Part shown: positions 9,312-20,386 of the stretch, one piece after another
Layout of the letters: every line of letters starts with the position of its first letter
Position numbering within the stretch: position 1 is the stretch's first letter
DNA from: Cryptomeria japonica
Taxonomy: Eukaryota > Streptophyta > Pinopsida > Cupressales > Cupressaceae
DNA length: 64,000 bases
Reading direction: 5' to 3'
Assembly: GCF_030272615.1 (NCBI RefSeq)
Contig: NC_081413.1
Coordinates: 448,984,538-449,048,537 of the forward strand
The notes under the pieces: model-generated
Databases searched by the model: none
Told to the model about the DNA's origin: nothing
What the model saw: the letters and a program-made list of their open reading frames with translations, nothing else
Translations under genes and position numbers: made by a program

Positions 9312-10744
9312 TGTTGGCATATGATGAACCAGTATGATGATAATGTATGTTTTCATTGATGTCAATAAGTGCAGGTGAACCAGTATGAAGATTGGAAGAA
9401 GTTTTTATTGATGTTCAAGTAGGAGAACTGATATGAAGGGATGAAGTGGACCGGTGTCAAGGTTTCACTAAGTGTGACTACCAGTTGGTAGTCTCATCTC
9501 TAGGGTTTCCAATTTAGCAGTCTAGCTTGTGCGATGCAACCAGTGACATTTTGTGATGAGTTAGCTAAGAGAAAAGGATGAGATTGAGATGCCACATCAG
9601 TTTTGTGCACGTGAAGGATTTCCTTGGGGATCTTGCATGTGAAGATAGATTGCATTAAATGTCTACCTCTCGAATGAACATTCTTCTTAGCAGTATGTGA
9701 AGAGAGCGTGATGGGTTGCTGATTTCTATATGCGGTGAAGAATGGACGAGGCAAAATGACTTGTGATCTATTTGAGATTGTTTTATTCTATGAAAAGTTT
9801 TTGTACGGTCAGGATTGGACCGCTTGTAATTGTAAACCTAAATTTTTAGGGGTTAGGGTTTATGCTACCGACCTAATTGTTATCTATAAGGTTGATGATT
9901 TTTTTTATTGTTTGTGTTGGAAAATGTTGTGCTTTTATCCGAGTGATGAGATACATGCTAGACCAGTGAGTGGAAAAATACAGAGTGTGATTACAAAGTA
10001 GAGGAGCTCAAAAGGATATGTCTTAGCATGTAGTGTTGTTATTAGATCAAATCTTTACCTGTTGTCTTCTAACCATTTCAACAGTAGGAAAATCCCTTTA
10101 CTGGGTAGCTTTAACAAGCTTATTGCAAATCCTCTAACCAGGTGACTCAAGATCATTGAGTTCTTCAAATCCTCTAGCGAGGTAACCTTTAATAGGGTTT
10201 CAACCTTTAACAGGGTATATAGCCATCCCTTAACCAGGTGATCTTTAATAGGATTGGTTCCTAACAGAACCTTATTGAAAGTCTTTAACCGGACTAGGCT
10301 CCTAACAGAGCGAGCTTCAAAAGAGTTCAAAAACAATCTTGTGGGTATTCATCCCCACCATGGTTTTTCCCATTTGGGTTTCCACATGAAAAATCTGTGT
10401 TTCATGAGTTGTGCATTTTTCATGTGATGATTGAGCAGTCTTTGTTTAGGTGAATATGCATGCAAAGCTAATGGTTAAGGTATTACTAATACAACACATG
10501 CATGAGTATATTGGTGAAGTAGTTATCAAGTGTTGAATGTTATTTGAAGTATTCAGTTTTACTAGTTTAGTTGTTTGAAGTCTTACTATGTTTAACTGAT
10601 ATTGCCATGGTTAAGTTCAGTGATGAAGACAACTGGTTAGCATTATTTTAACTTGATAAGGTGTTGAGAAGTATTTGTATGTAATGATTCACCTCTCCCA
10701 TCTCAGTACCGATTAGGGTATTTGTTGTTCATCATTATTCATCA
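9312..10744 (+). mobile_element. copia-A 3' LTR
   Basis: Starts TGTTGGCATATG directly after the polypurine tract. It includes a promoter-like stretch with ACCGACCTA and TATAAGGTTGATGA (about 9868-9897). Then comes a region of repeated CTAAC..GGT motifs (10060-10330) and the plant copia motif CCCATTTGGGTTTCCACA (about 10369-10386). A pyrimidine-rich tail near 10691-10700 follows. The 3' end is placed at TTCATCA (10744) by analogy with copia-F, whose LTR ends ACCATCA. The partner LTR is outside the window, so the end is approximate. Length is about 1.43 kb, as in copia-F. Confidence 0.72.
9881..9897 (+). promoter_or_regulatory. Putative LTR core promoter (TATA-like)
   Basis: TATCTATAAGGTTGATG lies just after ACCGACCTAATTG. 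The same TATAAGGTNGATG context recurs in the copia-F LTRs (about 32708, 36660, 38670, 47128). A related TATAAGGTTAATG occurs in the copia-E LTR (about 48580). Conservation at one place in several LTRs suggests a TATA box for element RNA. Transcription itself cannot be shown from the sequence. Confidence 0.5.
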
Positions 10745-12039
10745 GAATCAATCATTGATTTGGCTAGGAGATTCAATGAGGGAACCTTAAGAATCAAGAA
10801 CCTAGTAATGATAAGAAGAGGATAAAATTGTTCCTTTTTGTAGTGATGTCAAATTTGAGGATGGCTTTTATAAGGAAGATAGTTTGCTTCATATTTAGAA
10901 TTGGTGATATTGGCTTTCTAGATAGAGAACTAGAACAATAAACAATAGAAGGAGTAACATAAAGGAAATAAACAATAATAACATAAAGTAATTATAGTTA
11001 GAACTTGAACAATTGTAGTTTCAAAAAAATATCAGGAGATACGAGATAGGATGTCAAAGGCCAAATATCTGGTGTTCATATTGTGGTAGAGGCATGCATG
11101 TATGGAATGAATTCCTTAAGGGTATTTGAGAGAAGAAGGTAAATGAATTAAGAGTTGATATTCATACAATTCAAATACTAAATTATGTGTATTGTGGTAT
11201 TTGTTGACAATGAGATGATCATGAGACAAAAAATTTCCTTTCCCATTTATTATGCATGAAGGAAGAACCAAAATATGATAGAGATATTGCATATGTGAAG
11301 GGGATAGAAAAAACAAATCTATATGCTCAAGATATTGGATACAGAGTGTTGCCATGGTAGAAAAACATAAAATAAATTGAAAATCTAGAACTCTAGAATA
11401 ACAATGGATCATACCATGGAGGAAGAGACATAGGACAAAGATCAAATGCTACTTGTTTCAATTATCACAACATAGGCCATTATGTAGTCAAATGTTATAG
11501 AGAAAAGAGGAAAACATGTGGATTTTTCTGTCATGAAGGACATGATTTATTTAATTGTCTTAAGAAACAACAACACTACAAAAATGTGGCACTAGGAGCC
11601 CAAAATGATGATTTGTAAATCTCAAATGTAACTACAGGAGCCATAGTTCTTTGTAAAGTATCAAAGACCCCTTGAAAATAAACAAGAAGATTTTGCATGG
11701 CTAGAAGAGACATAAGATACACTTTGGATGACAGAAATACAATAGAGGATGAATATCACACAAAACATGAAATTGAGAAGGAGGAAAGCAGCTTCAGTGA
11801 CTAGACAAGAGACCAATACCAAAAGAAAACCAATGGTAGCAACTGAACAAGAAAGCAAGGAAGAGGAACAATAGTTTTGACTCAGAAAACAACAACACAA
11901 TCAGAACATAAAAGGGACTTATAGAATAGGGGAGAAAGAGAAAAGAAAGGAAAATGAGAAAACTATATATTTCACTGGTCAAAGAGTTAAGATCCTCATG
12001 CAAATAGTGCAGATGGTTGGACGACATGACCTATGAAGA
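10745..12039 (+). pseudogene. Decayed gag-like sequence with several zinc knuckles
   Basis: Host sequence of unknown element type between copia-A and an LTR fragment. In plus-strand frames there are three cysteine-histidine motifs: WCSYCGRGMHVWN (about 11070-11105), CFNYHNIGHYVVKC (about 11454-11495, one Cys now Tyr) and CGFFCHEGHDLFNC (about 11518-11560). Between the first two is a possible additional remnant with YCGIC near 11190. The order resembles the nucleic-acid-binding end of a retroelement gag, with a Lys/Glu-rich tail up to about 11960. Many stops interrupt it. 10745-11060 shows nothing recognisable. I cannot say which retroelement family it belongs to. Confidence 0.45.
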
Positions 12040-12218
12040 ACATAAGTTATCACTGAGAGGGGGGTGAATCAGTTATAGTTAGAAATTTAAACCTTTAAAA
12101 CATATGTGCAAATTTTAGTAAGAAAATTGATTAAAATCATACATATAAAAGATAGCCACATAAAAAAAAGATTTATGAGGAAAACCCAATGTGGGAAAAA
12201 ACTCAATGAGAATAGTTG
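12040..12218 (-). mobile_element. LTR fragment (minus orientation) interrupted by copia-B
   Basis: Read on the minus strand it has the copia LTR end signature: a TTGGGTTTTCCTCAT-like motif (about 12175-12190), then a pyrimidine-rich ACTGATTCACCCCCC segment (about 12057-12071) and CTCAGTG. Its other part appears to continue beyond copia-B at 18369, where the duplicated AGTTG resumes. Related segments are found near the end of the copia-C 5' LTR (22380-22600). The outer boundary is uncertain. Confidence 0.45.
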
Positions 12219-12584
12219 TGTGAGAGTTGAGAAATACAACACCATAGGAGCCCAAATGAACTCTACAAGCTGAATAAACCTATTACGAGGAGAAGCAAGA
12301 AAGCAATAGGGAAAAATATAAACATGGGAAGAAACTCAAGAATATGATAGCTCTATATTCACAAAAATGTGTAATAGAATAATGATACAAAGAAAAGAAT
12401 TCAACCTCTAATAGGTCAAAAAAAACCCTAAAAGGGAAAACCCTAGGCTTGCACATAATAATTAATAAAAGAATTGATTATTATGCACCTAATGCTAGCT
12501 TAAGTGTAAAATAGATAAAGGGGAACTTAATTAATTAAACAAATGTCATTTAATTAATCAGGTAAAGACCCAATTACTCTAACA
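12219..12584 (-). mobile_element. copia-B 3' LTR (366 bp)
   Basis: On the minus strand it runs from TGTTAGAGTAATTGGG to AACTCTCACA, giving an inverted terminal match TGTTAGAGT/ACTCTCACA. It is almost colinear with the right copy at 18002-18368. It contains a TTAATTAATTAAA-rich segment and an AAAACCCTAAAAGGG stretch. The purine run at 12585-12590 (minus strand) adjoins it. Confidence 0.92.
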
Positions 12585-12590
12585 CCCCCC
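12585..12590 (-). other. copia-B polypurine tract
   Basis: CCCCCC on the plus strand, read as GGGGGG on the minus strand, directly before the 3' LTR. This is the expected plus-strand priming site. The tract is short and pure. Confidence 0.7.
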
Positions 12591-12799
12591 CTAAGCTAGA
12601 CTTAGAGAAAAGCTAAAACCTAGAATAGCTACTAAAAGCAAGAAAGACGGGTCCCGACAACAAGGCCTGATCAGGTACCCAAATACAATGAAATCTCTAT
12701 GAAACGAAGAAAAAGGAGAAAACCTAGTGGGAAAAAAAATCCTCTCCAAAAAGAGATAAAAGAACATGCTGAAAGAAACAAGGAAGGAACGCCTCATAA

Positions 12800-14451
12800 A
12801 GACCCCCCGAGGATAACTTACTTCACCCCAAACATAGTGTGCAACTAAAGATAGTGCAATGATGCAAAAGGTTTCATGAAGATGTCTGCAACCTGCTCTA
12901 TAGTGGGAATGTACTCCAAAATGAGAGAACCATCCTGAATCAACTGGCAGATGAAATGCATGTGAAGCTCAATATGCTTCATCCATTGATGCTCTATTGG
13001 GTTGCGATAAATGTGAATAGCACTCTGATTGTCACACCAAAGAATAGTAGGACTATTAGAGGAAAACCAAACTTAGTCATCAACTATCGAAACCATAAGA
13101 TCTCTTGATTGGCGATCACAACAACTCGATACTCAGCCTCTGTAGATGATAATGCATGAGTAGTCTGCTTCTTATAAGACCATGTCATAGGACTAGAACC
13201 AAGATAGAAAACAAAGCTAGAAGTAGATTTTCAATCATTGACATCACCAGCCCAATTTGAGTCAGTGTAGCCAACAATGTGAGGTTCTCCTGATGTATAG
13301 TGAATACCATGAGAAATAGAGGCCCAAATGTATCACAAAATAGATTTGGCAGCTTGCCAGTGACTCTCATGAGGATCATGGGAGAATCCAGAGACAAGGC
13401 CAACCACAAAGGAAAGATCAAGACAAGTGTGTGTCAGGTACAACAAACTACCAACCAACAACAATGTGTGTGTAGAATCTACTGAAGGAGTGGAGAAAGT
13501 AGTAATCAAAACAACCCCTGACTGAAAAGGAGTGGGAGTAGGCATGCAATCAAGCATGCTAGAGCATTGAAGCATGTCACACACATACTTCTATTGGTAA
13601 ATATAGATCACATCAGAAGATTGAATCACCTGAAGACCATGAAAATAGTGCAGAAGACCAAGATCTGTCATCTCAAATTGGTCCATCAAGGCTTGCTGAA
13701 CATGTTGAATCACAAAGGATGAACCGCCTATGATGAGGAGATCATCAACATATAGCACAAGAATCAGGATCTCACCCTCAAGAAGTTGAATTTACACTGT
13801 GTGATCAGAATGACAATGGGTGAAACCAGTGGAGAGCAAGAAAGAGTTCATCTTCTCATACCAAGCTCGAGGGGCCTGTTTGAGACCATACAGTGAATGC
13901 CAAAGTCTGCAAACCAAAGAATTGTCTTGCACAAATCCCTAAGGCTAATCCATATAGATTTCCTCTTGTAGGTGTCCATGGAAGAAAGCACTCTTCACAT
14001 CCATCTGAAAAATGGGCCATCCCCTAGAAGTTACAAGGGATAATACAAAGCGAATAGAGTTCATCTTGGGGATAGGGGCAAATGTCTCAGAGTAATTAAT
14101 ACCCTCAACCTACAAGAAACCCTTTGCAACTAGATGTTATTTGTACTTATCAATCAAACCATTAGTAGCATACTTAGTGTGATACAACCAGCGGCACCAA
14201 ACCATCTTTCTACCCTTAGGAAGAGGACAAAGATCCCAAGTAAAATTCCTCATCAGAGAAGAATACTTCTCCTCCATAGCACAATCCCACTTAGGGTGTC
14301 CTCTATCCTTTGAAAACTTCCAAGGATTATCTGAAATGGCATGAATCAAAAGACTAGAACCCATAGTATGAGAACGGGTGCAATGAGTATCTGAAGGATC
14401 ACCGACCATGGATCCTACCGCCTCAACAATAGAGCAAGCCCACTTGGGCAT
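12800..14451 (-). pseudogene. copia-B reverse transcriptase and RNase H
   Basis: Reading the minus strand from about 14451, the RT begins near the segment MEEKYSSLMRNFTWDL. It continues through KGRKMVWCRWLYHTKY, then FQMDVKSAFFHG (first catalytic Asp, about 14000), SLYGLKQAPRAWYEKMN (about 13860-13890), and the polymerase box LYVDDLLI (about 13740-13765), which is intact. After GSLLYLTHTCLDLSFVVG (about 13440) come diverged RNase H sequences to about 12830. Stops and frame changes interrupt all parts. RT copies element RNA into cDNA; RNase H removes the template. Confidence 0.8.
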
Positions 14452-15700
14452 CTGAGGTGGAGCAAGTAGAGGTGGGGATGGTGGATCATTAGTAGCATCA
14501 TCAGAATCATCCTCAAAATAATCCTAAAGATATGCAATGGGAGGAGTAGGTAGAGGGGTAGGTACTCAAGACAAGGTATCCACTGTGGGAAGGCCCTCAT
14601 CAAACTAAACATCCCATCGAAATAGGAACTCTTCAGAATTAGGATCAAATAACCTATACGCATTAACATCCTCACAACAACTAATAAAAATGAGGGGTCA
14701 GCTCTTCCGTTCCATTTTTTTCCTTTGAGCATCAAGAATAAATGCCCATGCCTCACTGCCAAACACTCAGAAAAAGGAAATATTAGGCTTGTCATGAGAC
14801 CAAGCCTCCTTAGGAGTCATATGTCAAATCACCTTGTGAGGCATCCAATTCTAAATGTAGTTGGTATAATTGACTACCTCGGCCCAAAAAGACGAATCCA
14901 TAGACCTGTACTAAATCATACAATTCGCCATCTCTAGTAAAGTTTTGTTCTTTCTCTCAGCGACACCATTCTGCTGAGGGGTGCAGGGAATAGTAAATTG
15001 ATGCTGTAAACCATGCTTAGTGCAAAAATCTCTGAAATCCTGATTCACATACTCCCCCCATTATCTATACGGATCTGCTAAATAGAACAACCAAACTGCT
15101 TCTCTACAAATGTCTTGAAGATTTGAAATGAATCAAAGACATCAGAATTGTACTTAAGAAAGTACACCCATGTGCATTTGGAGAAGTCACCAATAAAAGT
15201 GAGTACATACTTGGCCCCAGAAAAAGGAGTAGGGAATGACATGAGGTCATTATGAATCAACTCCAAAGGTGTCAAAGAACAAGGGGTTCTTCCCTTCAGA
15301 AAGGGATCCCTATGATGCTTGCCAAGCACACAACCATGACGAACACCATTAGTGTAGGAAATTTATGGGAGCCTAAGAACAAGTGCCTATGTACTCATCT
15401 GCTAAAGATATTTGTAATCAACATGGCCCAGCCGCTCATGCCAAAGCTTACTCACTGAATCTGCATGTGCTATAAGAGATGAACATGCACCCGCAGAGGG
15501 CTCAAATCCATCAAATCTGTAAAGATGAGATGCAGTATCAACACTCCCAGTAGCCACAACCATATCAAAGTCATGGAGGTCCCGAATAACCACATCATGT
15601 GGTGAGAACTCAACTATCTTACCAGAGCCAGAATGACAAATCTGATAAATGGATAGGAGGTTCGTCAAGATGTCACGAACAACCAAAACATCCTATAGAG
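14452..15700 (-). pseudogene. copia-B protease end, GAG-pre-integrase and integrase
   Basis: On the minus strand, KLWHERLGHVDYKYL (about 15405-15450) is the zinc-binding start of integrase. LIHNDLMSFPTPFSGAKYVL and TFIGDFSKCTWVYFLK (about 15150-15270) carry the first catalytic Asp. NGGEYVNQDF (near 15050) leads to the second, and CTPQQNGVAERKNKTLLEM (about 14935-14990) keeps the catalytic Glu and intact Gln codons. A Pro-rich linker (14440-14570) separates it from RT. The protease active site is not clear upstream of 15690, and the region is badly decayed. Confidence 0.78.
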
Positions 15701-15899
15701 TACCCCCATCCAAAGAGACAAGATGTGAACCCAAGACTGAAAGTTGAACTGAGTCACCCACTACAATCTGTGAAGTACCACAAGACAAAACAGAAGTAAC
15801 CAACTATTGAGTGTGATTCATATGGTGAGAAGTGCCATAATCTAAATCCAAGTGGACCAGTAGGTCAAAGCTCAAGTAGTGAGAGCATGACCTTTCCCC

Positions 15900-16829
15900 T
15901 TGGAAGGAGAAGACGCCTAAGGTGATGAGATGTGATGTTGTTGCATGGCTTCCTCTAATGCCTCTAATCATTTCCAACACCTAGAAATTGGATGTCCTTC
16001 CTTTCCATAAAAACTACAAGTATCTCCTCACTTATTCTTAGTCTTGGAGTAAGACTTACAAGACAGTGAAGATTTCCCTTGTTTTGGAGGAAATGGTGGT
16101 CTAGAATCAGACTTAGGAGGTCACTTGGAGGAATGCTCACTACCTGTAGAATTTGTTTTTCACTTTGGTTTCTACTTTTGCTTTTCCTTAGAGGACTGAG
16201 AAATCAAGGCTTTGTTCTTGGACCCTAAGAGCATGCCTAGATGAGAAAGGTGAGACTTCTCACGAGACAAACACTCACAAAACACATAAAAGGTAGGAAT
16301 GGTGAAACAAGCACCCAAGCCATCCACGGTGGAGTAGAAAGTAGAGGCAAAAAATTGTAAGGGACTCCGAAGCTTTGAAAGGATCAAGTGAATGCACTTT
16401 GGGTCTGTCTTGATCTTTCCACACCCCTAGAGAATAGATCTAGTAGTCTTGAATTTGTTCAAAAAATCCTCAATGGTGGGAAAGGAATTAGGTGACAAGG
16501 AAACCAACTCTGCCTCAATCTGCCTCAATTTGTAATGTTTGGATCTCATTAACTCTCTTGAAGAGAGTCTCAAACTTCAACCACATAGCTCAAGGAGTGA
16601 GGAAAGCATCAAGGTGAAACAGAAGACTGTTGGAAATATCCAATGAGAGCAAACCCATGGCCTCATCCTTCTTGTTTTTGTGGTAAAGAATCTCAAAAGG
16701 ATGCTACAATAGAGGCTGAACCTCATCCAAACAAGACCACAACCCTCGTTCCCTAAGAAGCCTCGTGATGCAAGGCTTCCAAGTGTGATAGTTGTGTGAT
16801 GTCAACAACTCAACTAAAGAATCTTCCAT
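15900..16829 (-). pseudogene. copia-B gag
   Basis: Starts at an ATG at 16829-16827 on the minus strand: MEDSLVELLTSHNYHTWKP, a typical copia gag beginning with the Y-x-x-W motif. A capsid-like region follows, with stops. Near 15965-16025 is a zinc knuckle reading CSFYGKEGHPISRC, in which one Cys is Tyr. It would form the virus-like particle and bind element RNA. The stop codons include several TAGs where Gln is likely. Confidence 0.72.
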
Positions 16830-17989
16830 GAAACTCTACACTTGTACCTGCTTGTGTTTTTTTAATTATGTGATCTTTTAGAATAGACAGAAGATGCAGA
16901 AGGGTTTGTTTGTTTTGAGAGTTTTGGTGTTCTATATTTCTGATATAAATGACAGAAAGCAAGAAAAAAACACCCCCCAACAAGAGATAAACCCAAACCC
17001 TAGTACATAATGGTGAGAATGAAGTAGTGCATAAGAAAAAAAATTCAAACTTAAATCTCATGTACTTGATGAAATATCTGAGAAAAAAAATCACATATCT
17101 AAATAGAGTATGCTAAGAGCTTTCCAAGGCCAATTCATTTTCAAAAAATGGAGTCCGTTTGCACATTCTACGGCCTTGGAAATGTAGAATAGTGACCCCA
17201 CTTTCACTGGAAAAAACTATAGTTAAACAAAAAAAACTGGAAAAAAAAATTCCAATACAATGAGGTCCGGCTTGGAACTAGCTTTCTGACACCTATTCGT
17301 TTTTGAAAAAATGACTTTGTATGCTCAACATAGAAAGAAAAAACCCACCCCCCCTAAAAGGAAAGAGAGAGGGAATGTCTGGTGGCAGGGCCAAGTAGAG
17401 ATGGCCCGAGGACGGCGCTCCAGTTTCGGAGCAGTGGCGGCGGTCGGGCAACGCTGTGGCGGCGGCCAAGCTGCAAGCGATGGAGGTTGGCGGTAGCTCA
17501 AGGCCTGCAGAGAAGGGCCGACAAGTTGGACTGTCAGGGTCAGCGATAGTACTAGGAGGCCCACGATACCCTGCGTACCATGGGAAACCCTATATATATA
17601 TATATATATATATATTTTAAATGGCCAATTTTTTGTTGATAGATGTTTTTTCTTTTTTTTTTTTCAAAAAAAACAAATTTCAGCCTGCATGCTGTAAAAA
17701 AGCAAAAGATGATTTTTAAAAAAAAAATTCTCAAACTCTGTAACAAGGTCCTACGACCTAGTATGAAAACAAAAAAAATACCACCAGAGACTCAGGTGTC
17801 GAAAAAGATCAAGCTTTATATGATGCTAGGGTTTTTTGGGCTTTCTGAGCACGATGGTGAGGTCTGTTTAGGCCCAAAGTGATCAGAAAAAGGCCTATCC
17901 ATAGGTGCACAAAAAAAACTTTTGAAACCCCTGATCTATTTCCAATCCAAAAAAAGCTCAAAACAAGAACAGGTAGCTGTAGATCTGAA
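16830..17989 (-). other. copia-B leader between primer site and gag, with GC-rich island and TA repeat
   Basis: About 1.16 kb of apparently untranslated leader on the minus strand, long for a copia element. It contains a GC-rich patch (about 17380-17580) rich in GGCGG and CGG, out of character with the AT-rich surroundings. It also has a TA microsatellite (17591-17615) and A/T homopolymers around 17640-17730. It holds no recognisable domain. The GC-rich patch could be captured sequence. Confidence 0.6.
17591..17615. repeat. TA dinucleotide microsatellite
   Basis: About twelve uninterrupted TA units in the copia-B leader, followed by an AT-rich stretch. Confidence 0.9.
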
Positions 17990-18001
17990 GCTCTGATACC
18001 A
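17990..18001 (-). other. copia-B primer-binding site (initiator Met-tRNA type)
   Basis: On the minus strand, TGGTATCAGAGC directly follows the 5' LTR. It is complementary to the 3' end of plant initiator methionyl tRNA, the usual copia primer. All 12 bases are intact. Confidence 0.9.
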
Positions 18002-18368
18002 TGTGAGAGTTGATAAATACAACACCATAGGAGCCCAAATGAACTCTGCACACTAAATAAACCTATTACAAGGAGAAGCAAGGAAGCAACAAAGAAAAAC
18101 ATAAACATAGGAAAAAGCTCAAGAATATGAGAGCTCTGTATTCACAAAAATGTTTAATAGAATAATGATACAAAGAAAAGAATTCATCCTGTAATAGGTA
18201 AAAAAAAAACCCTAAAAGGGAAAACCCTCGGCTTGCAGATAATAATTAATAAAATAATTAATTATTATGCACCTAATGTTAGCTTAAGTGTAAAAGAGAT
18301 AAAGGGGAACTTAATTAATTAAAAAAATATCATTTAATTAATCAAGTAAAGACCCAATTACTCTAACA
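18002..18368 (-). mobile_element. copia-B 5' LTR (367 bp)
   Basis: The right-hand LTR copy, from TGTGAGAGTT to CTCTAACA on the plus strand, followed by the AGTTG duplication at 18369-18373. It differs from the left copy by scattered substitutions and small indels. Confidence 0.92.
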
Positions 18369-19640
18369 AGTTGTTGGCATCTACTACTCCAATCTAGCCT
18401 CACAAAGAATAATCAATTGTATAATATATTTAGGGCACCAACCCAACGAGCACCAACACCTAATAACTTTGAGAATCAACTCAAGGAGAACCAGCCCCTG
18501 CTCTAAGAACCCACTTAGAGAAATGCAATAAAAAAATGATTACAAATTTTGTTGCCCTGTTACAAATGAGTTTTTGTAACACACTATCTGTCCTCCTCTT
18601 CTGCAATTTTGAACTCTCTGCACCCGGGTCCACTTCTTCTCTTCAACTCTCTATCTTCTCCACTCTCTAATCTTTTCCTCTATATTTTTCTGTCTACTCA
18701 CAGTTCTTGACTTACTACTCAACACTTTTTCACGCACTCTATCTCATTCCACAACAACATCAACATCTAGATTACTCCACTAACTATTTTGATCACTAGC
18801 TACTTGTCTATCTCTCAGCCAACTCAGCTACCACACCCAAATCTATCAAATCTCATCAAAATATTCTTGATTTTGATCAGCTTTGTACATCAATAATTTT
18901 CCCTCCAACATAGTTTTAAAAAAAAAATTACTTCATGGGGATCACAAAAGTAGAGGATTTGATTTTTTGTCTTGGAAGAGTCATTCAAATTAGTTTTTTT
19001 CTTTATTGGACTAAACATCTACATTAAATGACTCTTCTCCAATTTCCTAAATGCTCTCTGTACTGAGTTGCTATTTTTATCAAACTCAATCTGTCTAATA
19101 GATTTGATTTTTCTTTTGTCAATCACCTCGAGCCCTTCAACCATCTTCAACATAGTCATCATTAATGCATTTTCCATCCTCCTACACTAATTAGATTGAC
19201 AAATACCTCATTTCAATGTAAAAACACCACCAACACCAATTTCAGCATTTCAACATTCATATTTGACCACTTGGAACCCACACGTCATTATAATCATCAT
19301 CCAGATTACTCAGTCAAGTCTAGTCAATTGCCATGAGGACCACTGAGTCTGTCAACTTGCAAACATGGCTGCAAAATAGGTCAAAAACTTCAAATCTATC
19401 AGCAAAATAACCGTTCATCTTTTCAATAAGTGGCTTCTAATTCACCTCATACATGCCACATTGTTTGGTCAAAATTAGTCAATGCCCATGTGGACTATTG
19501 GTTTGCTTAGAACAGTTGAACTCCACACTATGACTAACCTTTGTGTTATACGCATCACCAAACAAAATCCCGCGTTGTTTATCCTTCTAGCCTTTTAACC
19601 TATACGGACTAGTGAGATACATCATTCTTCACCTTGACCT
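18369..19640. other. LTR-like host sequence right of copia-B, no gene
   Basis: Continues the host sequence broken by copia-B. On the minus strand it carries a GTTGGTGCTCGTTGGG-like motif near 18440 that resembles the end region of the copia-C LTR (22260-22320), so it is probably the body of a minus-oriented LTR. 18600-18800 is pyrimidine-rich (CTCTCT-like). The rest, to 19640, shows no coding or RNA gene that I can support. Confidence 0.4.
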
Positions 19641-19642
19641 AT

Positions 19643-20345
19643 GCCTGCCCACTGGATCACTTTTCCTCCATCTTTGCAAGTTGTGGAATGGAGGGGTCCA
19701 TCTATTTACTTACCCCGAGTGCCTGCTAGGTTACCTTTTGTCCAACCTTGCAAGTTGTAGAACAATGGGAAGTTAATATCTTTACCCCACATGCCTGTTG
19801 GGTCTCTCTTTGTTCACCTTTGGAAGCCACAAAATAGTAGGATACATCATGTGTTCACCTTGTCTTCTTCTCACATGCATGTTGGGTCACTTATTCTACA
19901 ACCTCAGAAAACACAAAATAGTGAGATACCTTTTTCCTGCATGCATGTTGGATTCCTTTTGTCAACCCATTCCAAGTTGTAGAACAGTAGAAGGTATCAA
20001 CCTTTCCCCATGTGCCCGCTAGGTTACTACCCCTTCAACAAATCCTACTGCAAAATAATGGGGGTGTCAAATGTCTTTGCCCACACGCCCACTATATTCC
20101 CCTTTTTGCATTCATTCCAACTACAGAATGGTGGGGGGCCATTATTCCCTTAACTCACATGGCCACAAGGTTGCATTTCCTTCAATGGTACCAACAATAA
20201 GATGGCAGGGGCCCCTCAATACTCTTATCCCATGCTCCCACAAAAACACTTCTCCTTTTAGTTGTTCCATTCATGGGATGGTGTAGGTGCCTCTTATCCA
20301 ATGCGCCCATAGGAAAAATGCTTCCTTATTTTTTCACACCGCGGA
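19643..20345. repeat. About ten degenerate tandem copies of a 73 bp unit
   Basis: A GCCTG/GCATG/GCCC anchor followed by a GTTAC- or GTCAC-like element and a later GCAAGTTGTAGAAC- or CAAAATAGT-like element recurs at 19643, 19721, 19793, 19877, 19943, 20014, 20087, 20162, 20234 and 20303. The spacings are 66-84 bases. Units are diverged. The array ends some 40-80 bases before the copia-C LTR. It may be an LTR-internal array or a minisatellite. Confidence 0.75.
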
Positions 20346-20386
20346 CTTGTAGGGGCTGCATAACACTTGACCTAGTTGACATAGAT

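Larger units (their letters stand above)
1..10744 (+). mobile_element. copia-A: Ty1/copia retrotransposon, 5' end outside the window
   Basis: Plus-strand Ty1/copia element. Domain order is gag (zinc knuckle), protease, GAG-pre-integrase, integrase core, reverse transcriptase, RNase H, polypurine tract, 3' LTR. The order integrase before RT is diagnostic of copia. The 5' LTR, primer site and gag start lie before base 1. Two insertions split it: sLTR-1 (94-1680) in gag, and an unclassified block (about 2776-6500) between the GAG-pre-integrase region and the integrase core. It cannot be active, because pol alone has eight in-frame stops. Confidence 0.85.
12219..18368 (-). mobile_element. copia-B: Tork-like Ty1/copia element with both LTRs
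   Basis: Complete minus-strand element. LTRs are 12219-12584 and 18002-18368, and the primer site (17990-18001) directly abuts the right LTR. A GGGGGG polypurine end lies beside the left LTR (12585-12590). The element is flanked by a perfect 5 bp duplication AGTTG at 12214-12218 and 18369-18373. On the minus strand the internal part runs leader, gag, protease, integrase, RT, RNase H. The coding region has many stops and frameshifts, and the LTRs differ at numerous positions, so the insertion is old. Confidence 0.93.

Noticed and set aside
12426-12450. AAACCCTA-like words suggesting telomere repeats
   Set aside because: Single occurrences in LTRs and near promoters, not tandem TTTAGGG arrays.
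17311-17564. Possible small protein in the GC-rich island
   Set aside because: Arg/Gly-rich on one strand, Pro/Leu-rich on the other, no start context or motif; kept only as a composition anomaly.
20382-20386. TAGAT as a target duplication for copia-C
   Set aside because: The other side is lost at the 26990 truncation, so it cannot be tested.
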